From positions 161,344-225,343 of the forward strand of contig NZ_CAHJXR010000001.1 in the NCBI RefSeq assembly GCF_903645355.1: 64,000 nt of DNA, written 5' to 3'. The stretch comes from Schaalia sp. Marseille-Q2122 (GTDB lineage Bacteria > Actinomycetota > Actinomycetes > Actinomycetales > Actinomycetaceae). The translations under genes were made by a program, and so were the position numbers. Within the stretch, counting starts at the first letter, position 1. Each line of letters starts with the position of its first letter. Below are positions 17,323 through 26,177 of the stretch, piece by piece. The notes beneath the pieces were generated by a model. The model searched no databases. It was not told where the DNA came from and saw nothing but the letters and a program-made list of their open reading frames with translations.

Positions 17323-18405
17323 ATGGCTGTTGAACCAGATTACATCGTGACAACTGGTGACTACCTGGCCGAATGGCTCGAAGAAGAAGGTATGAATCAG
17401 AGCGAGCTTGCCCGGCGGGCTGGAGTGTCAAAGAAGCACATCAGTGAGCTTGTTGCGGGAAACTCTGCCCTCAGTCAAGCGGTGGCACTGAATCTTGAAA
17501 TGGCGACGGGTATTCCTGCACGCATATGGATGGCATACGAAACTCGCTACCAGCAGCTCTGTGCTCGAAAGCGTAAAGAGCAGGAACTCGCAGCAGAGAT
17601 TGACATGCTTGATGCTTACCCGCTCGCCTATATGCGCAAGCATGGCATCGTGACAACCACCAAGCGGCAAGCTAGTGCTCTTGTTGGCCAGGTCGCTGCA
17701 TTCTTTCGAACGAGCAGCTTGCGCGCGCATCGAAATACTTGGGAAGCGGAGGCTCTTGCCTTCCGGAAGAGCGCCCACGCTGACAAGAAGCCAATGGGCT
17801 TGGCTGTCTGGCTTCGAGTTGGCGAGATACAGCATGAGCAGGCAGGTCCTCTCCCTCCCTTCGACCGTGAATGCCTTATGGAAATTCTGCCGCGTATCAG
17901 GTCCTACACGCTCGAAGCTCCTGAAGAAGGGATCAAGAAAGCCATCATGGATTGTGAGCGTGTAGGCGTGCGGGTGTGTCTCACCCCGGCAGTCTCCGGT
18001 GTTGGCGTTCATGGGGTGACGCGCTGGGTGAATGGGACGCCTCTGGTACAGCTGTCTCTGCTGTGGAAAACCGAAGACCAGATGTGGTTTACCCTCATGC
18101 ATGAACTGGCTCATGTGCTCCTTCATAAGACCACTACGGTCTACCTCGAAGGCAGCAACGATAAATGTGAAGCGGAGGCCAATCGCTTCGCGGCAGAGTT
18201 CTTCGTGCCCAAAGAGATGAGAGGGCACCTGCCCTCAGGCAGGAATACTGCCGCTATTGCTGAACTTGCTGAGCAACTGGAAGTGTCGCCGAGCATCGTG
18301 CTGGGGCAGGCGCAGCGTGTCACCAAAGACTACGCATGGGGTAGTGGGCTCAAGCGACAACTTCCAGAGATAGCGCCGATTCCCCCAATTCCAGGGCTTG
18401 CCTAG
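17323..18405 (+). CDS. HigA-like HTH antitoxin fused to ImmA/IrrE metallopeptidase
   Basis: The 360-residue protein starts at the ATG at 17323 after a perfect AGAGGAGGA site; a longer frame into the toxin gene is not supported. Residues ~20-75 form an XRE-type HTH (NQSELARRAGVSKKHISELV) and the C-terminal half holds the zinc-protease motif HELAHVLLHK, then EAEANRFAAEFFVP. ImmA-like proteases cleave repressors in mobile elements. A fused antitoxin-protease therefore might respond to a signal by destroying repression or itself. This is inference; the fusion is directly visible. A palindromic repeat follows 13 bases after the stop. Confidence 0.88.
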   Translation: MAVEPDYIVTTGDYLAEWLEEEGMNQSELARRAGVSKKHISELVAGNSALSQAVALNLEMATGIPARIWMAYETRYQQLCARKRKEQELAAEIDMLDAYPLAYMRKHGIVTTTKRQASALVGQVAAFFRTSSLRAHRNTWEAEALAFRKSAHADKKPMGLAVWLRVGEIQHEQAGPLPPFDRECLMEILPRIRSYTLEAPEEGIKKAIMDCERVGVRVCLTPAVSGVGVHGVTRWVNGTPLVQLSLLWKTEDQMWFTLMHELAHVLLHKTTTVYLEGSNDKCEAEANRFAAEFFVPKEMRGHLPSGRNTAAIAELAEQLEVSPSIVLGQAQRVTKDYAWGSGLKRQLPEIAPIPPIPGLA

Positions 18406-18418
18406 CAGCCAGCTTCAC

Positions 18419-18486
18419 TTTGGTCGCACCTGGTGGTAAACAGGGCCCGAAAAAGCGCCGTTTTTTACCACTAGGTGCGACCAAAC
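18419..18486. repeat. Palindromic intergenic repeat, copy 2
   Basis: This copy shares the GGTCGCACCTGGTGGTAAA arm and the CGAAAAAGC loop core with copies 1 and 3. One arm carries a single change (ACTAGG for ACCAGG). It lies between the convergent ImmA and methyltransferase genes and marks the right edge of the defence island. Confidence 0.9.
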
Positions 18487-18509
18487 TGCTGTGCGGCCGA
18501 TCCGGGCGG

Positions 18510-19271
18510 CTACTTGTGGGCGTAGAGGCGGAAACGCTTCTGGGTGATGGTCACTTCTCCGCGCTGGCTAAGCTCCAGCAGTCGCTCTCCGTGGGTGTAG
18601 ACGTCGAAGTCGGGCACCTCCCAGGGGACGAGCGCCAAGTATGTCACCAGAGCCTCCACGTCGGCGAAGGTCGTGGGCCCTGCCCACTCCTGCGCGCAGG
18701 TGACAGTCAAGCCCGCAGCCTCACAGTGGCTGACATAGGAGTCCAGCGTGACATTGGGGTAGGCGAAGTCAACCTCAAACCAGTCGTGTAGCTCTGGGGC
18801 GTTGAAACCATCGACCTGCTGAGTGAGCAGCACCCCGTTCTCCGTCAGGATCCTGGCAGTATCCGCAAAGTCAATCGCCTCGTGGGAGGACATGACGCAG
18901 TCGACGCTCGCGTCTGTGAAAGGGCTGCGTGGGTCAGACTCGGGATCGTATTCGTCAACCCGAATCCCCCACGGGGCGAGGTTCGCGCGGGCAACGGGAA
19001 CGTTGGGAGCCCATCCTTCCGTCGCAATAATCTCATTACCCTCAGCTTGCGGGCCAAGGGTAGAGAGCAGTTCAATGAGGCGTTCACCTCCACCTGTCCC
19101 CAGATCGACAATTCTTTTCCCCGATCGCATGGCGGCAAGACAGTCGGCCCGGAAATCCCAGGTCGGCTCAGACTCGTGGATACGCCCTCGCAGGACGGAA
19201 AAATCCCAGCCCTCCATCTGGGTTGAAGCATGAAGTACGGCAAGTGCCTGAAGGGTGGGTGATTGCTGCAT
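18510..19271 (-). CDS. Class I SAM-dependent methyltransferase, substrate unknown
   Basis: The 253-residue protein has SAM-binding motif I (VDLGTGGGERLIEL) near residue 53 and an acidic motif II region further on. The sequence MSSHEAIDFADTARILTENG resembles the post-motif region of small-molecule or RNA methyltransferases. The ATG at 19271 follows GAGGAGT. No neighbour suggests a substrate: it sits between two palindromic repeats, divergent from the pilin gene. The 262-base gap to the pilin start (19272-19533) is A+T-rich and presumably holds both promoters. Confidence 0.75.
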   Translation of the reverse strand: MQQSPTLQALAVLHASTQMEGWDFSVLRGRIHESEPTWDFRADCLAAMRSGKRIVDLGTGGGERLIELLSTLGPQAEGNEIIATEGWAPNVPVARANLAPWGIRVDEYDPESDPRSPFTDASVDCVMSSHEAIDFADTARILTENGVLLTQQVDGFNAPELHDWFEVDFAYPNVTLDSYVSHCEAAGLTVTCAQEWAGPTTFADVEALVTYLALVPWEVPDFDVYTHGERLLELSQRGEVTITQKRFRLYAHK

Positions 19272-19533
19272 GGTTACTCCTCGTAGTCGGGCGCTCTCGG
19301 ACGGAGCCTTGCGTGAATATAGCCTACGAAGGGTGCCTCATGCGAGTAGAGCGGCAGATGAAATACGCACCAGACGCTTAAAATCCGCAATAAAACCACC
19401 TATTTGAATGGGTAAAAGTGCATCATTAGAAATAGATGAATTTGTTTCATTGATACCCCATGGGTTTAATATGGGAATATCCCCAAATAATACACAGTGT
19501 GGCGCCCTCGTGGCGCCAGCGAAAGGAACCGGC

Positions 19534-21270
19534 ATGCGTGCCACAGTCCTCTCCCGCAGAAAGCGCCTCGCAGCATTTAGTGCAACATGCGCGATCGCCC
19601 TATCAGGCGCGATCATCACACAAAGCGCACACGCAGACGCAGGAACACCCGACGTCGGAAATATCGACACCAACACCAAGGGCACCTTCACCCTCCACAA
19701 ACGTGAATCAGGCTCCATGTCCGGCCCCGGACAACTCGGAAACATCGCACAAGCCTCCACGGGAGGCACCCCCGTCCCCGGCGTCACCTTCACCTACTAT
19801 CCGATCACCGGACTCGACCTCAAAACCTCCGAAGCCTGGCAACACCTCGACAACCTCGCTGACATTCGGACCGGCTGTGCCGCAGCACAAGCAGAGGAGC
19901 AAAACCTCCGCCAGGTCGGAGGCCACGCCCTCGGCCCAGGCCACGAAATGACACCAACCGGCCCCGAAGGCGACACCGTCTCACCCCAACTCCCTGTCGG
20001 CGCCTACCTCGTGTGCGAAACGGGCACGCCCACCAGCGTCAAGCGCGCCGCTCAGCCCTTCGTCGTGACCATCCCAACCCCACTGCCGAAGAACCAAGGC
20101 TGGACCTACAACGTCCACGCCTACCCCAAGAACACCGTCATCCAAACGCCCACCAAAACCGCTGCCCTGGATGTGACGAAGTCGGGCGTGGGTACGAAGC
20201 ACCAGGTGACCTTCACTATCGCAGCGAAGATCCCCCAGCTCGCCCGGGCAGTCCCCAAGGTCAGTAACGAACAAGAACTCTTCACCTACTTCGTCATCGG
20301 TGATTCCCTCATCAAGGAATACAGCGACGGCGTCATTGAAAAGGTCGAGTTCGCCGACGACGCCAATGGCCTCAATGCCACAGCCATTGAAAACCCTGCG
20401 AGGAACTACACCATCCAGGATTCGACCAATCAGCCGCAGGAATTCAAGCACTGGCTGAACGTCACCTTCACTTTCCCCGGTAGGGAACTCCTGCTCAAGA
20501 AGGCCAATAAGTACGTCATCGTCACGATCAAAGCCACCGCCAACGCCGTGGGCGACACAGGTCACCTGGACAACACCGGGTACCTGATCGTCGACACCGA
20601 CATGCAAAGCACGGACGGTCCGCCGATGGAGCCCCGCAATCCTGAATACTTCCCGCCACAACACCCTGGCGAAGCTCCAACGCGCAAGAATCAGAACGGT
20701 CCTAGCCCCATCACGCCCACCAATAAGGCCGTCACCACGTGGGGACAGGCGAAGCTGAAGAAGCACTCCACTGATCCGTCTGAGACTCCGCTCAAGGACG
20801 CCGTCTTCCAGATCCACCTGGCAGAAAAGCAGGATGATCCCACCTGCCCCTCCAACGAGATCTCAACTGCGCACCCGGATGCGATCAGCGTCAACGGCAA
20901 GACGGAGTTCACCTCGAATAACGAGGGCGTCGTCACCGTGCCAGGCCTCGCTGTCGGCGCAGGTCAGGGCGTGGGTGACGCTCAGCCAACGGCGGAGCCC
21001 GCCTACCGCTGCTACGTCTTCGTAGAAAAGACCCCGCCCCTGGGCTACGTCCTACCTGAGGGGAAGAAACGGCAGGTCGCCGTGTCCGTCACCCCCGGCC
21101 AGGTTGCTGCCCCAACCGTTACCATGCCGAATGCGCCGGTGTCAGTACCTGAGCTGCCTATCACCGGTGCTTCAGGGACCGTGCTCGCGACGATTCTGGG
21201 CTCCTCGCTGCTGCTCGCAGCTGTAGGATCGGCTCTGCTTCGCCGACGTGAGGCGGCGGTCAATGAGTGA
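19534..21270 (+). CDS. SpaH/EbpB-type LPxTG pilin, no adjacent sortase
   Basis: The 578-residue protein starts at the ATG at 19534 after GAAAGGAA. It has a signal peptide ending near AHA (residue ~35), the pilin motif HAYPKN near residue 200 whose Lys would link subunits, and an E-box (VEKTPPLGY) near residue 495. The anchor LPITG is at residues 541-545, followed by a hydrophobic stretch and RRR tail. This is the layout of a major shaft pilin polymerised by class C sortase. Neither a sortase nor a tip pilin gene is next to it, so polymerisation must use enzymes encoded elsewhere, or it is an orphan cassette. A palindromic repeat follows. Confidence 0.9.
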   Translation: MRATVLSRRKRLAAFSATCAIALSGAIITQSAHADAGTPDVGNIDTNTKGTFTLHKRESGSMSGPGQLGNIAQASTGGTPVPGVTFTYYPITGLDLKTSEAWQHLDNLADIRTGCAAAQAEEQNLRQVGGHALGPGHEMTPTGPEGDTVSPQLPVGAYLVCETGTPTSVKRAAQPFVVTIPTPLPKNQGWTYNVHAYPKNTVIQTPTKTAALDVTKSGVGTKHQVTFTIAAKIPQLARAVPKVSNEQELFTYFVIGDSLIKEYSDGVIEKVEFADDANGLNATAIENPARNYTIQDSTNQPQEFKHWLNVTFTFPGRELLLKKANKYVIVTIKATANAVGDTGHLDNTGYLIVDTDMQSTDGPPMEPRNPEYFPPQHPGEAPTRKNQNGPSPITPTNKAVTTWGQAKLKKHSTDPSETPLKDAVFQIHLAEKQDDPTCPSNEISTAHPDAISVNGKTEFTSNNEGVVTVPGLAVGAGQGVGDAQPTAEPAYRCYVFVEKTPPLGYVLPEGKKRQVAVSVTPGQVAAPTVTMPNAPVSVPELPITGASGTVLATILGSSLLLAAVGSALLRRREAAVNE

Positions 21271-21302
21271 GTGAGCGTGTCCCTTCAGGAAGTTGGCTCA
21301 CC

Positions 21303-21363
21303 GAGGTCGCACCTGGTGGTAAAAGAGCGCGAAAAGCCTCGATTTTCCCACCAGGTGCGACCA
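21303..21363. repeat. Palindromic intergenic repeat, copy 3
   Basis: This is the third copy of the element, with the same left arm and a slightly shorter loop. It follows the pilin stop and is trailed by ATTTTTCC, so it may terminate transcription. The rest of the gap 21271-21757 holds the leuA leader described separately and no other gene I can support. Confidence 0.88.
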
Positions 21364-21483
21364 TTTTTCCACCAGCTGTCACAGCACGCGCTGGCCGCGC
21401 AATACCGACACCCCAACGGCCTATTTGTCCACATCACGAAACCCGCTCACATCAGGACTGTGACCTGGCCTACGGTAAACAGC

Positions 21484-21548
21484 ATGCATTCGCGGACACT
21501 GCTTAGCTGCCGCGGCGAGGCCTGACCAGGCTGACCCCCTCGCCGCGG
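21484..21548 (+). promoter_or_regulatory. Possible leucine leader peptide and attenuator hairpin for leuA
   Basis: A 13-codon frame at 21484-21525 encodes a peptide with consecutive Leu codons (CTG CTT). Its last codons overlap a perfect 11-bp hairpin, CCGCGGCGAGG at 21510-21520 with its complement at 21538-21548. Ribosome position on the Leu codons could therefore control folding. Leucine leader attenuators are known upstream of leuA in actinobacteria. Only two Leu codons are present and no U-tract follows, so this is tentative. Confidence 0.4.
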
Positions 21549-21757
21549 AGTTCCTGCTGCGCACCTGAACGCAGCACACGTCAAGCCCTCCGCACCGTCC
21601 TAAGCGACAATCCACGCAGACACCGCTGGCGCCCCTTCCGCCCAGGTACCACGCTCCGACCGGCCCGCACCGCTCCGACTGGACCCAACCAGCCGCCACA
21701 CACGGCCCGCAGTGCAGCACCCGAAGCGCAGGACTACAGGTAGAAGGCCCGCACGAG

Positions 21758-23530
21758 ATGAGGATTCCAATGCAGACCACCTCCCACATCCCCACGCCCC
21801 CAGCCTCAGGCATGCCCGTCGGCAAATACCGCGCCTTCCTCGACACCAACCCCGTCGACCTGCCCGACCGCACCTGGCCCACCCGCCGCATCACCCGGGC
21901 GCCTCGCTGGATGAGCACCGACCTGCGTGACGGCAACCAATCCCTTATCGAACCCATGGACCCGACGCGCAAACGCCGCATGTTCGACCTGCTGGTGAGC
22001 ATGGGATATAAGGAAATTGAGATCGGCTTCCCCGCCGCCTCCCAAACCGACTACGACTTCGTGCGCTCCCTCGTCGATGACGACGCTGTCCCTGAGGATG
22101 TCACCCTCTCTGTCCTCACTCAGTCGCGCCCCGAACTCATCGAACGCACTGTGGACGCTCTCGTTGGCCTGCCGCGCGCCACCGTCCACCTCTACAACGC
22201 GACCTCACCCCTCTTCCGCCAACTCGTCTTCCGCAACGACAAGCCCCAAACCGTTGAACTCGCGGTGTCCGGAACCCGCGAGGTCATCGCCCAGGCAGAA
22301 AAACGACTGCCCGAAGACACGATCTTCGGCTTCGAATACTCCCCGGAGATTTTCGTCGACACCGAACTTGATTTCGCCCTGGAAGTCTGCGAATCCGTCA
22401 TGGACATCTGGCAGCCCGAGGACGGCCGCGAAATCATCCTCAACCTGCCAGCCACCATCGAACGCGCCACCCCGAATGTGTACGCCGACCAGATCGAGTA
22501 CATGAGCCGTAACCTCTCACGGCGCGAACACATTGCCCTGTCCGTCCACCCTCACAACGATCGTGGAACGGGTGTGGCCGCAGCAGAGCTGGCCCTCCTC
22601 GCAGGCGCCGACCGTGTTGAGGGCTGCCTGCTGGGCCAAGGCGAACGCACCGGCAATGTCGACCTCGTCACCCTGGGCCTGAATCTCTTCACCCAGGGTG
22701 TCGACCCGGGCATCGACTTTTCCAACCTCGACGAGGTGCGCCGCGTCGTCGAATACTGCACCTCTATGCCCACCCCGCCGCGCGCACCCTACGTTGGTGA
22801 GCTCGTCTACACCTCCTTCTCCGGCTCCCACCAGGACGCCATCAAGAAGGGATTTAGCGCGCGCAAGGCCAAGGTCGCCGAGGCTGGCAGTGAAGACGCC
22901 GTCGTGTGGGAACTGCCCTACCTGCCCATCGACCCTCACGACGTGGGCCGCTCCTACGAGGCCGTCGTGCGCGTCAATTCCCAGTCGGGCAAGGGTGGTA
23001 TCGCCTACCTCATGTCCTCGTGCCACAACCTCGAATTGCCGCGGCGCCTACAGATCGAATTCTCCCGCGTGGTGCAGCGCCACACCGACACCTACGGTGG
23101 GGAAATCGACGCCGACTCCCTGTGGGCGATCTTCGCCGCAGAATACCTGCCCACCGCAGCCCTCAACGCCAGCGGCGACATGGCCCCCTGGGGCCGCTTT
23201 GAGCTGGTCAAGGCCAAGATCACCTCGGGTGAGGACGACCGGGTATTCCTCGAAGCAACTCTGCTGGACAACGGCCAAGAATGCGTCATCACCGGCGAGG
23301 GCGGCGGCCCCATCGAAGCCTTCGTCAACGGCCTGCGCAGCCTGGATGTTGACCTGCGGATCCTTGACTACTCCGAGCACGCCATGAGCCAAGGCGGCGA
23401 CGCCCACGCAGCTGCCTACGTCGAGGCCGCCGTGGAAGGCCAGGTCGTGTGGGGTGTGGGCATGTCCTCGTCCATTACGCGCGCCACCTACCGGGCGGTC
23501 CTCTCGGCCGTCAATCGTGCTCTGCGCTAG
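21758..23530 (+). CDS. leuA: 2-isopropylmalate synthase
   Basis: The 590-residue enzyme condenses acetyl-CoA with 2-oxoisovalerate, the first committed step of leucine synthesis. The catalytic metal site is seen in STDLRDGNQSL and HPHNDRGTG. The C-terminal LeuA_dimer regulatory domain (EGGGPIEAFVNGL) should bind leucine for feedback inhibition. Length fits the long actinobacterial type. The start may be ATG 21758 or ATG 21770; the GAGGAT inside the first codons could serve the second. Confidence 0.95.
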   Translation: MRIPMQTTSHIPTPPASGMPVGKYRAFLDTNPVDLPDRTWPTRRITRAPRWMSTDLRDGNQSLIEPMDPTRKRRMFDLLVSMGYKEIEIGFPAASQTDYDFVRSLVDDDAVPEDVTLSVLTQSRPELIERTVDALVGLPRATVHLYNATSPLFRQLVFRNDKPQTVELAVSGTREVIAQAEKRLPEDTIFGFEYSPEIFVDTELDFALEVCESVMDIWQPEDGREIILNLPATIERATPNVYADQIEYMSRNLSRREHIALSVHPHNDRGTGVAAAELALLAGADRVEGCLLGQGERTGNVDLVTLGLNLFTQGVDPGIDFSNLDEVRRVVEYCTSMPTPPRAPYVGELVYTSFSGSHQDAIKKGFSARKAKVAEAGSEDAVVWELPYLPIDPHDVGRSYEAVVRVNSQSGKGGIAYLMSSCHNLELPRRLQIEFSRVVQRHTDTYGGEIDADSLWAIFAAEYLPTAALNASGDMAPWGRFELVKAKITSGEDDRVFLEATLLDNGQECVITGEGGGPIEAFVNGLRSLDVDLRILDYSEHAMSQGGDAHAAAYVEAAVEGQVVWGVGMSSSITRATYRAVLSAVNRALR

Positions 23531-23540
23531 GGACCTGCGC

Positions 23541-23546
23541 TAGATT
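23541..23546 (+). promoter_or_regulatory. -10 box (TAGATT) for leaderless recO
   Basis: TAGATT is followed by exactly seven bases and then the GTG of recO. The same geometry is seen at dgt and dnaG, suggesting transcription starts at or next to the initiation codon. Confidence 0.55.
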
Positions 23547-23553
23547 AAGGGGC

Positions 23554-24297
23554 GTGACCCGTTCCTACCGTGACGAAGCGATCGTCCTCCAAACCCACAA
23601 GCTGGGGGAGGCCGATCGCATCATCACACTTCTCACCCGAGAACACGGGCAGGTGCGCGCCGTCGCCAAGGGCGTGCGCAAGACAACCTCGCGTTTTGGC
23701 GCCCACCTGGAGCCCTTCGGCGTGGTCGACGTCCTGCTGCACAAGGGGCGCAGCCTGGACATTGTCACCCAGGTGAGCACGATCGCCGCCCACGGGCGGG
23801 CCTTGGCAGTCGACTACGAGCTTTTCACCAATGCCTCCGTGATGGTGGAAAGCGCCCAGCGTCTCACCGCCGACTCCCAGGACGGCGCCCACGCCCAATA
23901 CCTGCTGCTCATGGGCGCCCTGCATGCCCTGGCACACCGCCGCCACGACCCGACGTTGACCCTCAACTCCTACCTGCTGCGCGCCCTCGCGATCGCGGGG
24001 TGGGCGCCCTCGTGCTTCGATTGCGCCTCCTGCGGCGCGGAGGGCCCCCACAGTGCCTTTTCGATTCCCGAGGGCGGCGCCGTGTGCGATATCTGCCGAC
24101 CGGCGGGGGCGGCCGCGCCCTCCCCGGATGCGATGAAGCTCCTGGGGGACCTGCTCTCGGGCGACTGGGCGGGCGCCGACGCCGCTGAAGGCTACGCGCG
24201 CGGCGAGGTCGCCCAACTCGTCACCGCCTACACCCAATGGCACCTGGAGCGGCGCCTGCGCTCCCTGCAACTCCTGGAGAGGACCCGATTCGCATGA
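23554..24297 (+). CDS. recO: DNA repair protein RecO
   Basis: The 247-residue protein has the N-terminal OB fold beginning RDEAIVLQTHKLGEADRII and a zinc-finger-like CxxCxxC...CDIC (residues ~154-181). RecO loads RecA onto SSB-coated DNA with RecR in the RecF pathway. Start is GTG 23554, which fits a leaderless mRNA (TAGATT seven bases upstream); AAGGGG is too close to act as a normal ribosome site. The stop overlaps the uppS ATG. Confidence 0.93.
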   Translation: MTRSYRDEAIVLQTHKLGEADRIITLLTREHGQVRAVAKGVRKTTSRFGAHLEPFGVVDVLLHKGRSLDIVTQVSTIAAHGRALAVDYELFTNASVMVESAQRLTADSQDGAHAQYLLLMGALHALAHRRHDPTLTLNSYLLRALAIAGWAPSCFDCASCGAEGPHSAFSIPEGGAVCDICRPAGAAAPSPDAMKLLGDLLSGDWAGADAAEGYARGEVAQLVTAYTQWHLERRLRSLQLLERTRFA

Positions 24298-25103
24298 CAC
24301 ACCTGACCCCCATGGATCGCGCCCCCCAAGACCGCAGCGCACCCGTTGCAGGGCCGGGGCAGTGGCACGCGCCCTGCCCAAGCTTTAGTGCCGGCGAGGT
24401 GCCTGCCCACGTCGCCCTCGTCATGGATGGCAATGGCCGCTGGGCGAACTCCCGTGGCCTGACCCGCACGGAAGGCCACCGGGCGGGGGAGTATGCGCTG
24501 ATGGACACCATTGCCGGTGCTATTGACGCAGGCGTGCGCTACCTGTCCGTCTACACCTTCTCCACGGAAAACTGGAAGCGCTCGCCGGCTGAAATCAGCT
24601 TCATTATGAACTACGCCTCCGACGTCCTGGCCCGCCGCACCGGCCAGCTCAACGAGTGGGGCGTGCGCGTGCGCTGGTCGGGACGTGAGCCGCGACTGTG
24701 GAAGAGCGTCATCCGCGCCCTTGGCGAGGCCGGTGAGGTCACGAAGAACAACACCACCTTGGACCTGGTCATGTGCGTGAACTACGGGGGGCGGGCAGAG
24801 ATTGCCGACGCCGCCCGCAAGATTGCCGCCGAGGCCGCCGCCGGGCGCCTCTCACCCCGAGGCGTGACGGAAAAATCCTTCGCCCGCCACCTGTACCTGC
24901 CAGACGTGCCCGACGTGGACCTCATGATCCGCACCTCCGGGGAACAACGGATCTCCAACTACCTGCTGTGGCAGTTGGCCTACGCGGAAATGATGTTCGT
25001 TGACACTCCCTGGCCTGCTTTCGACCGTGAGGCCCTGTGGGATTGCCTGCTGGCCTACGCGGGGCGTGACCGCCGCTTTGGCGGGGCGATCGACAAGATC
25101 TAA
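24294..25103 (+). CDS. uppS: Isoprenyl (undecaprenyl/decaprenyl) diphosphate synthase
   Basis: The 269-residue cis-prenyltransferase has VMDGNGRWANSRG near residue 43, with the catalytic Asp, and RTSGEQRISNYLLWQ near residue 212, which binds isopentenyl diphosphate. It makes the lipid carrier for peptidoglycan and wall glycans. An ATGA overlap with recO indicates coupling. Actinobacteria often have two paralogues with different chain lengths; which one this is cannot be told. Confidence 0.93.
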   Translation: MTHLTPMDRAPQDRSAPVAGPGQWHAPCPSFSAGEVPAHVALVMDGNGRWANSRGLTRTEGHRAGEYALMDTIAGAIDAGVRYLSVYTFSTENWKRSPAEISFIMNYASDVLARRTGQLNEWGVRVRWSGREPRLWKSVIRALGEAGEVTKNNTTLDLVMCVNYGGRAEIADAARKIAAEAAAGRLSPRGVTEKSFARHLYLPDVPDVDLMIRTSGEQRISNYLLWQLAYAEMMFVDTPWPAFDREALWDCLLAYAGRDRRFGGAIDKI

Positions 25104-25129
25104 AACGCGCGGAAACGTTGCAGCGAACC

Positions 25130-25687
25130 TTAGCCGACCAGCACCTCGTCCTCGACAGTGACAGTCTCTCCGTCACGAACGTTCATCGGGCACTTGGACT
25201 GCTCGCGGCGGCGACGCAGGTAGTAGGTCAGGCCAGCGACCACGAACAATCCCGCCATGGCCAGCCAGGCAATGGGGTTACCAGCGATGGTGCCAATGGC
25301 CGCCAGCCACAGGGCCAGCAGGCCCAGAGCGTACAGGCCAGCCCACACGATGCAACCGGGAATCATCGCCAGGGTGTAGGTGCGCCACTTCATGCGCACC
25401 AGGCCAGCACCAGCATTGACAGCGGTCTGCACGCCAACGGTGAGGAAGCACAGGGGAATGATGATGAGACCCCACTTTTCGAGCATGCGGGCGCCTCGGC
25501 GGGGGACAGGCCCGTCGAACCAGCGGGCAAGGGCGCCGCGGAGGCCGTCAGCGTTCTCCCCAGCCAGCACGCCAGCGGCGGCAGCACGGCCCAACCAGTA
25601 GGTGCCCTGAGCGCGGCAGAAGATGACGAATAGAAGGAAGGCGTACAGCAGGGGGCCTGAGGAGGCCCATTCGGGGATTCCACTCAT
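25130..25687 (-). CDS. DedA/VTT-domain family membrane protein
   Basis: The 185-residue protein has several hydrophobic segments and the family core FLTVGVQTAVNAGAGLVRMK followed by a segment rich in small residues. DedA-family proteins have been linked to lipid-carrier or phospholipid scrambling and membrane-potential control. The ATG overlaps the zur stop (ATGA), making it the last gene of the znu-zur operon. A role in zinc homeostasis is only suggested by this position. Confidence 0.75.
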   Translation of the reverse strand: MSGIPEWASSGPLLYAFLLFVIFCRAQGTYWLGRAAAAGVLAGENADGLRGALARWFDGPVPRRGARMLEKWGLIIIPLCFLTVGVQTAVNAGAGLVRMKWRTYTLAMIPGCIVWAGLYALGLLALWLAAIGTIAGNPIAWLAMAGLFVVAGLTYYLRRRREQSKCPMNVRDGETVTVEDEVLVG

Positions 25688-26100
25688 GCGTTAAAGTCCT
25701 GACCGAGTTCTTCAGCCTCACGGGTGCAATCAGCGCACAATCCGAAAAGCTCCATGGAGTGCTCCACGGCGGTGTAACCGTAGGCGGAGGCCACCTCATT
25801 GACCCAGGATTCAATATCCGTCTGCGCGATCTCGACAGCCTGCCCGCAGTTGCGGCACACCAGGTGATGATGGTGCCCGTGGTTGTCGCACAGGCGGTAG
25901 AGGGCTTCCCCATCGGCTGAACGCAGCACGTCAACTTCGCCCGCATCCGCGAGGGACTGCAGGTTGCGGTAGACGGTTGCCAGGCCGACGCGCTGCCCCT
26001 GCGTGTGCAGGTGCTCGAAGATCTGCTGAGCCGAGCGGAAATCATTGACGCGTTCGAGTTCCTCAAACACCGCTTGGCGTTGTTTGGTCATTCTCTGCAC
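25684..26100 (-). CDS. zur: Fur-family regulator, probably Zur
   Basis: The 138-residue protein has an N-terminal winged helix (TKQRQAVFEELERV) and a C-terminal metal domain with HGHHHHLVCRNCG and CADC, the structural zinc cysteines. Its position in the znuACB operon and a matching operator at 29110-29124 identify it as a zinc-responsive repressor rather than Fur. Start is taken as GTG 26100 after GGAGAT; an ATG three codons later is also possible. Confidence 0.88.
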   Translation of the reverse strand: MQRMTKQRQAVFEELERVNDFRSAQQIFEHLHTQGQRVGLATVYRNLQSLADAGEVDVLRSADGEALYRLCDNHGHHHHLVCRNCGQAVEIAQTDIESWVNEVASAYGYTAVEHSMELFGLCADCTREAEELGQDFNA

Positions 26101-26177
26101 GAGATCTCCTTCGGTGTGGGCTGCGGGGGCGGTGCCGCCTGGGTGCTGGGGTTCCTAGTGGGGTGGGTGGCGTGGGC

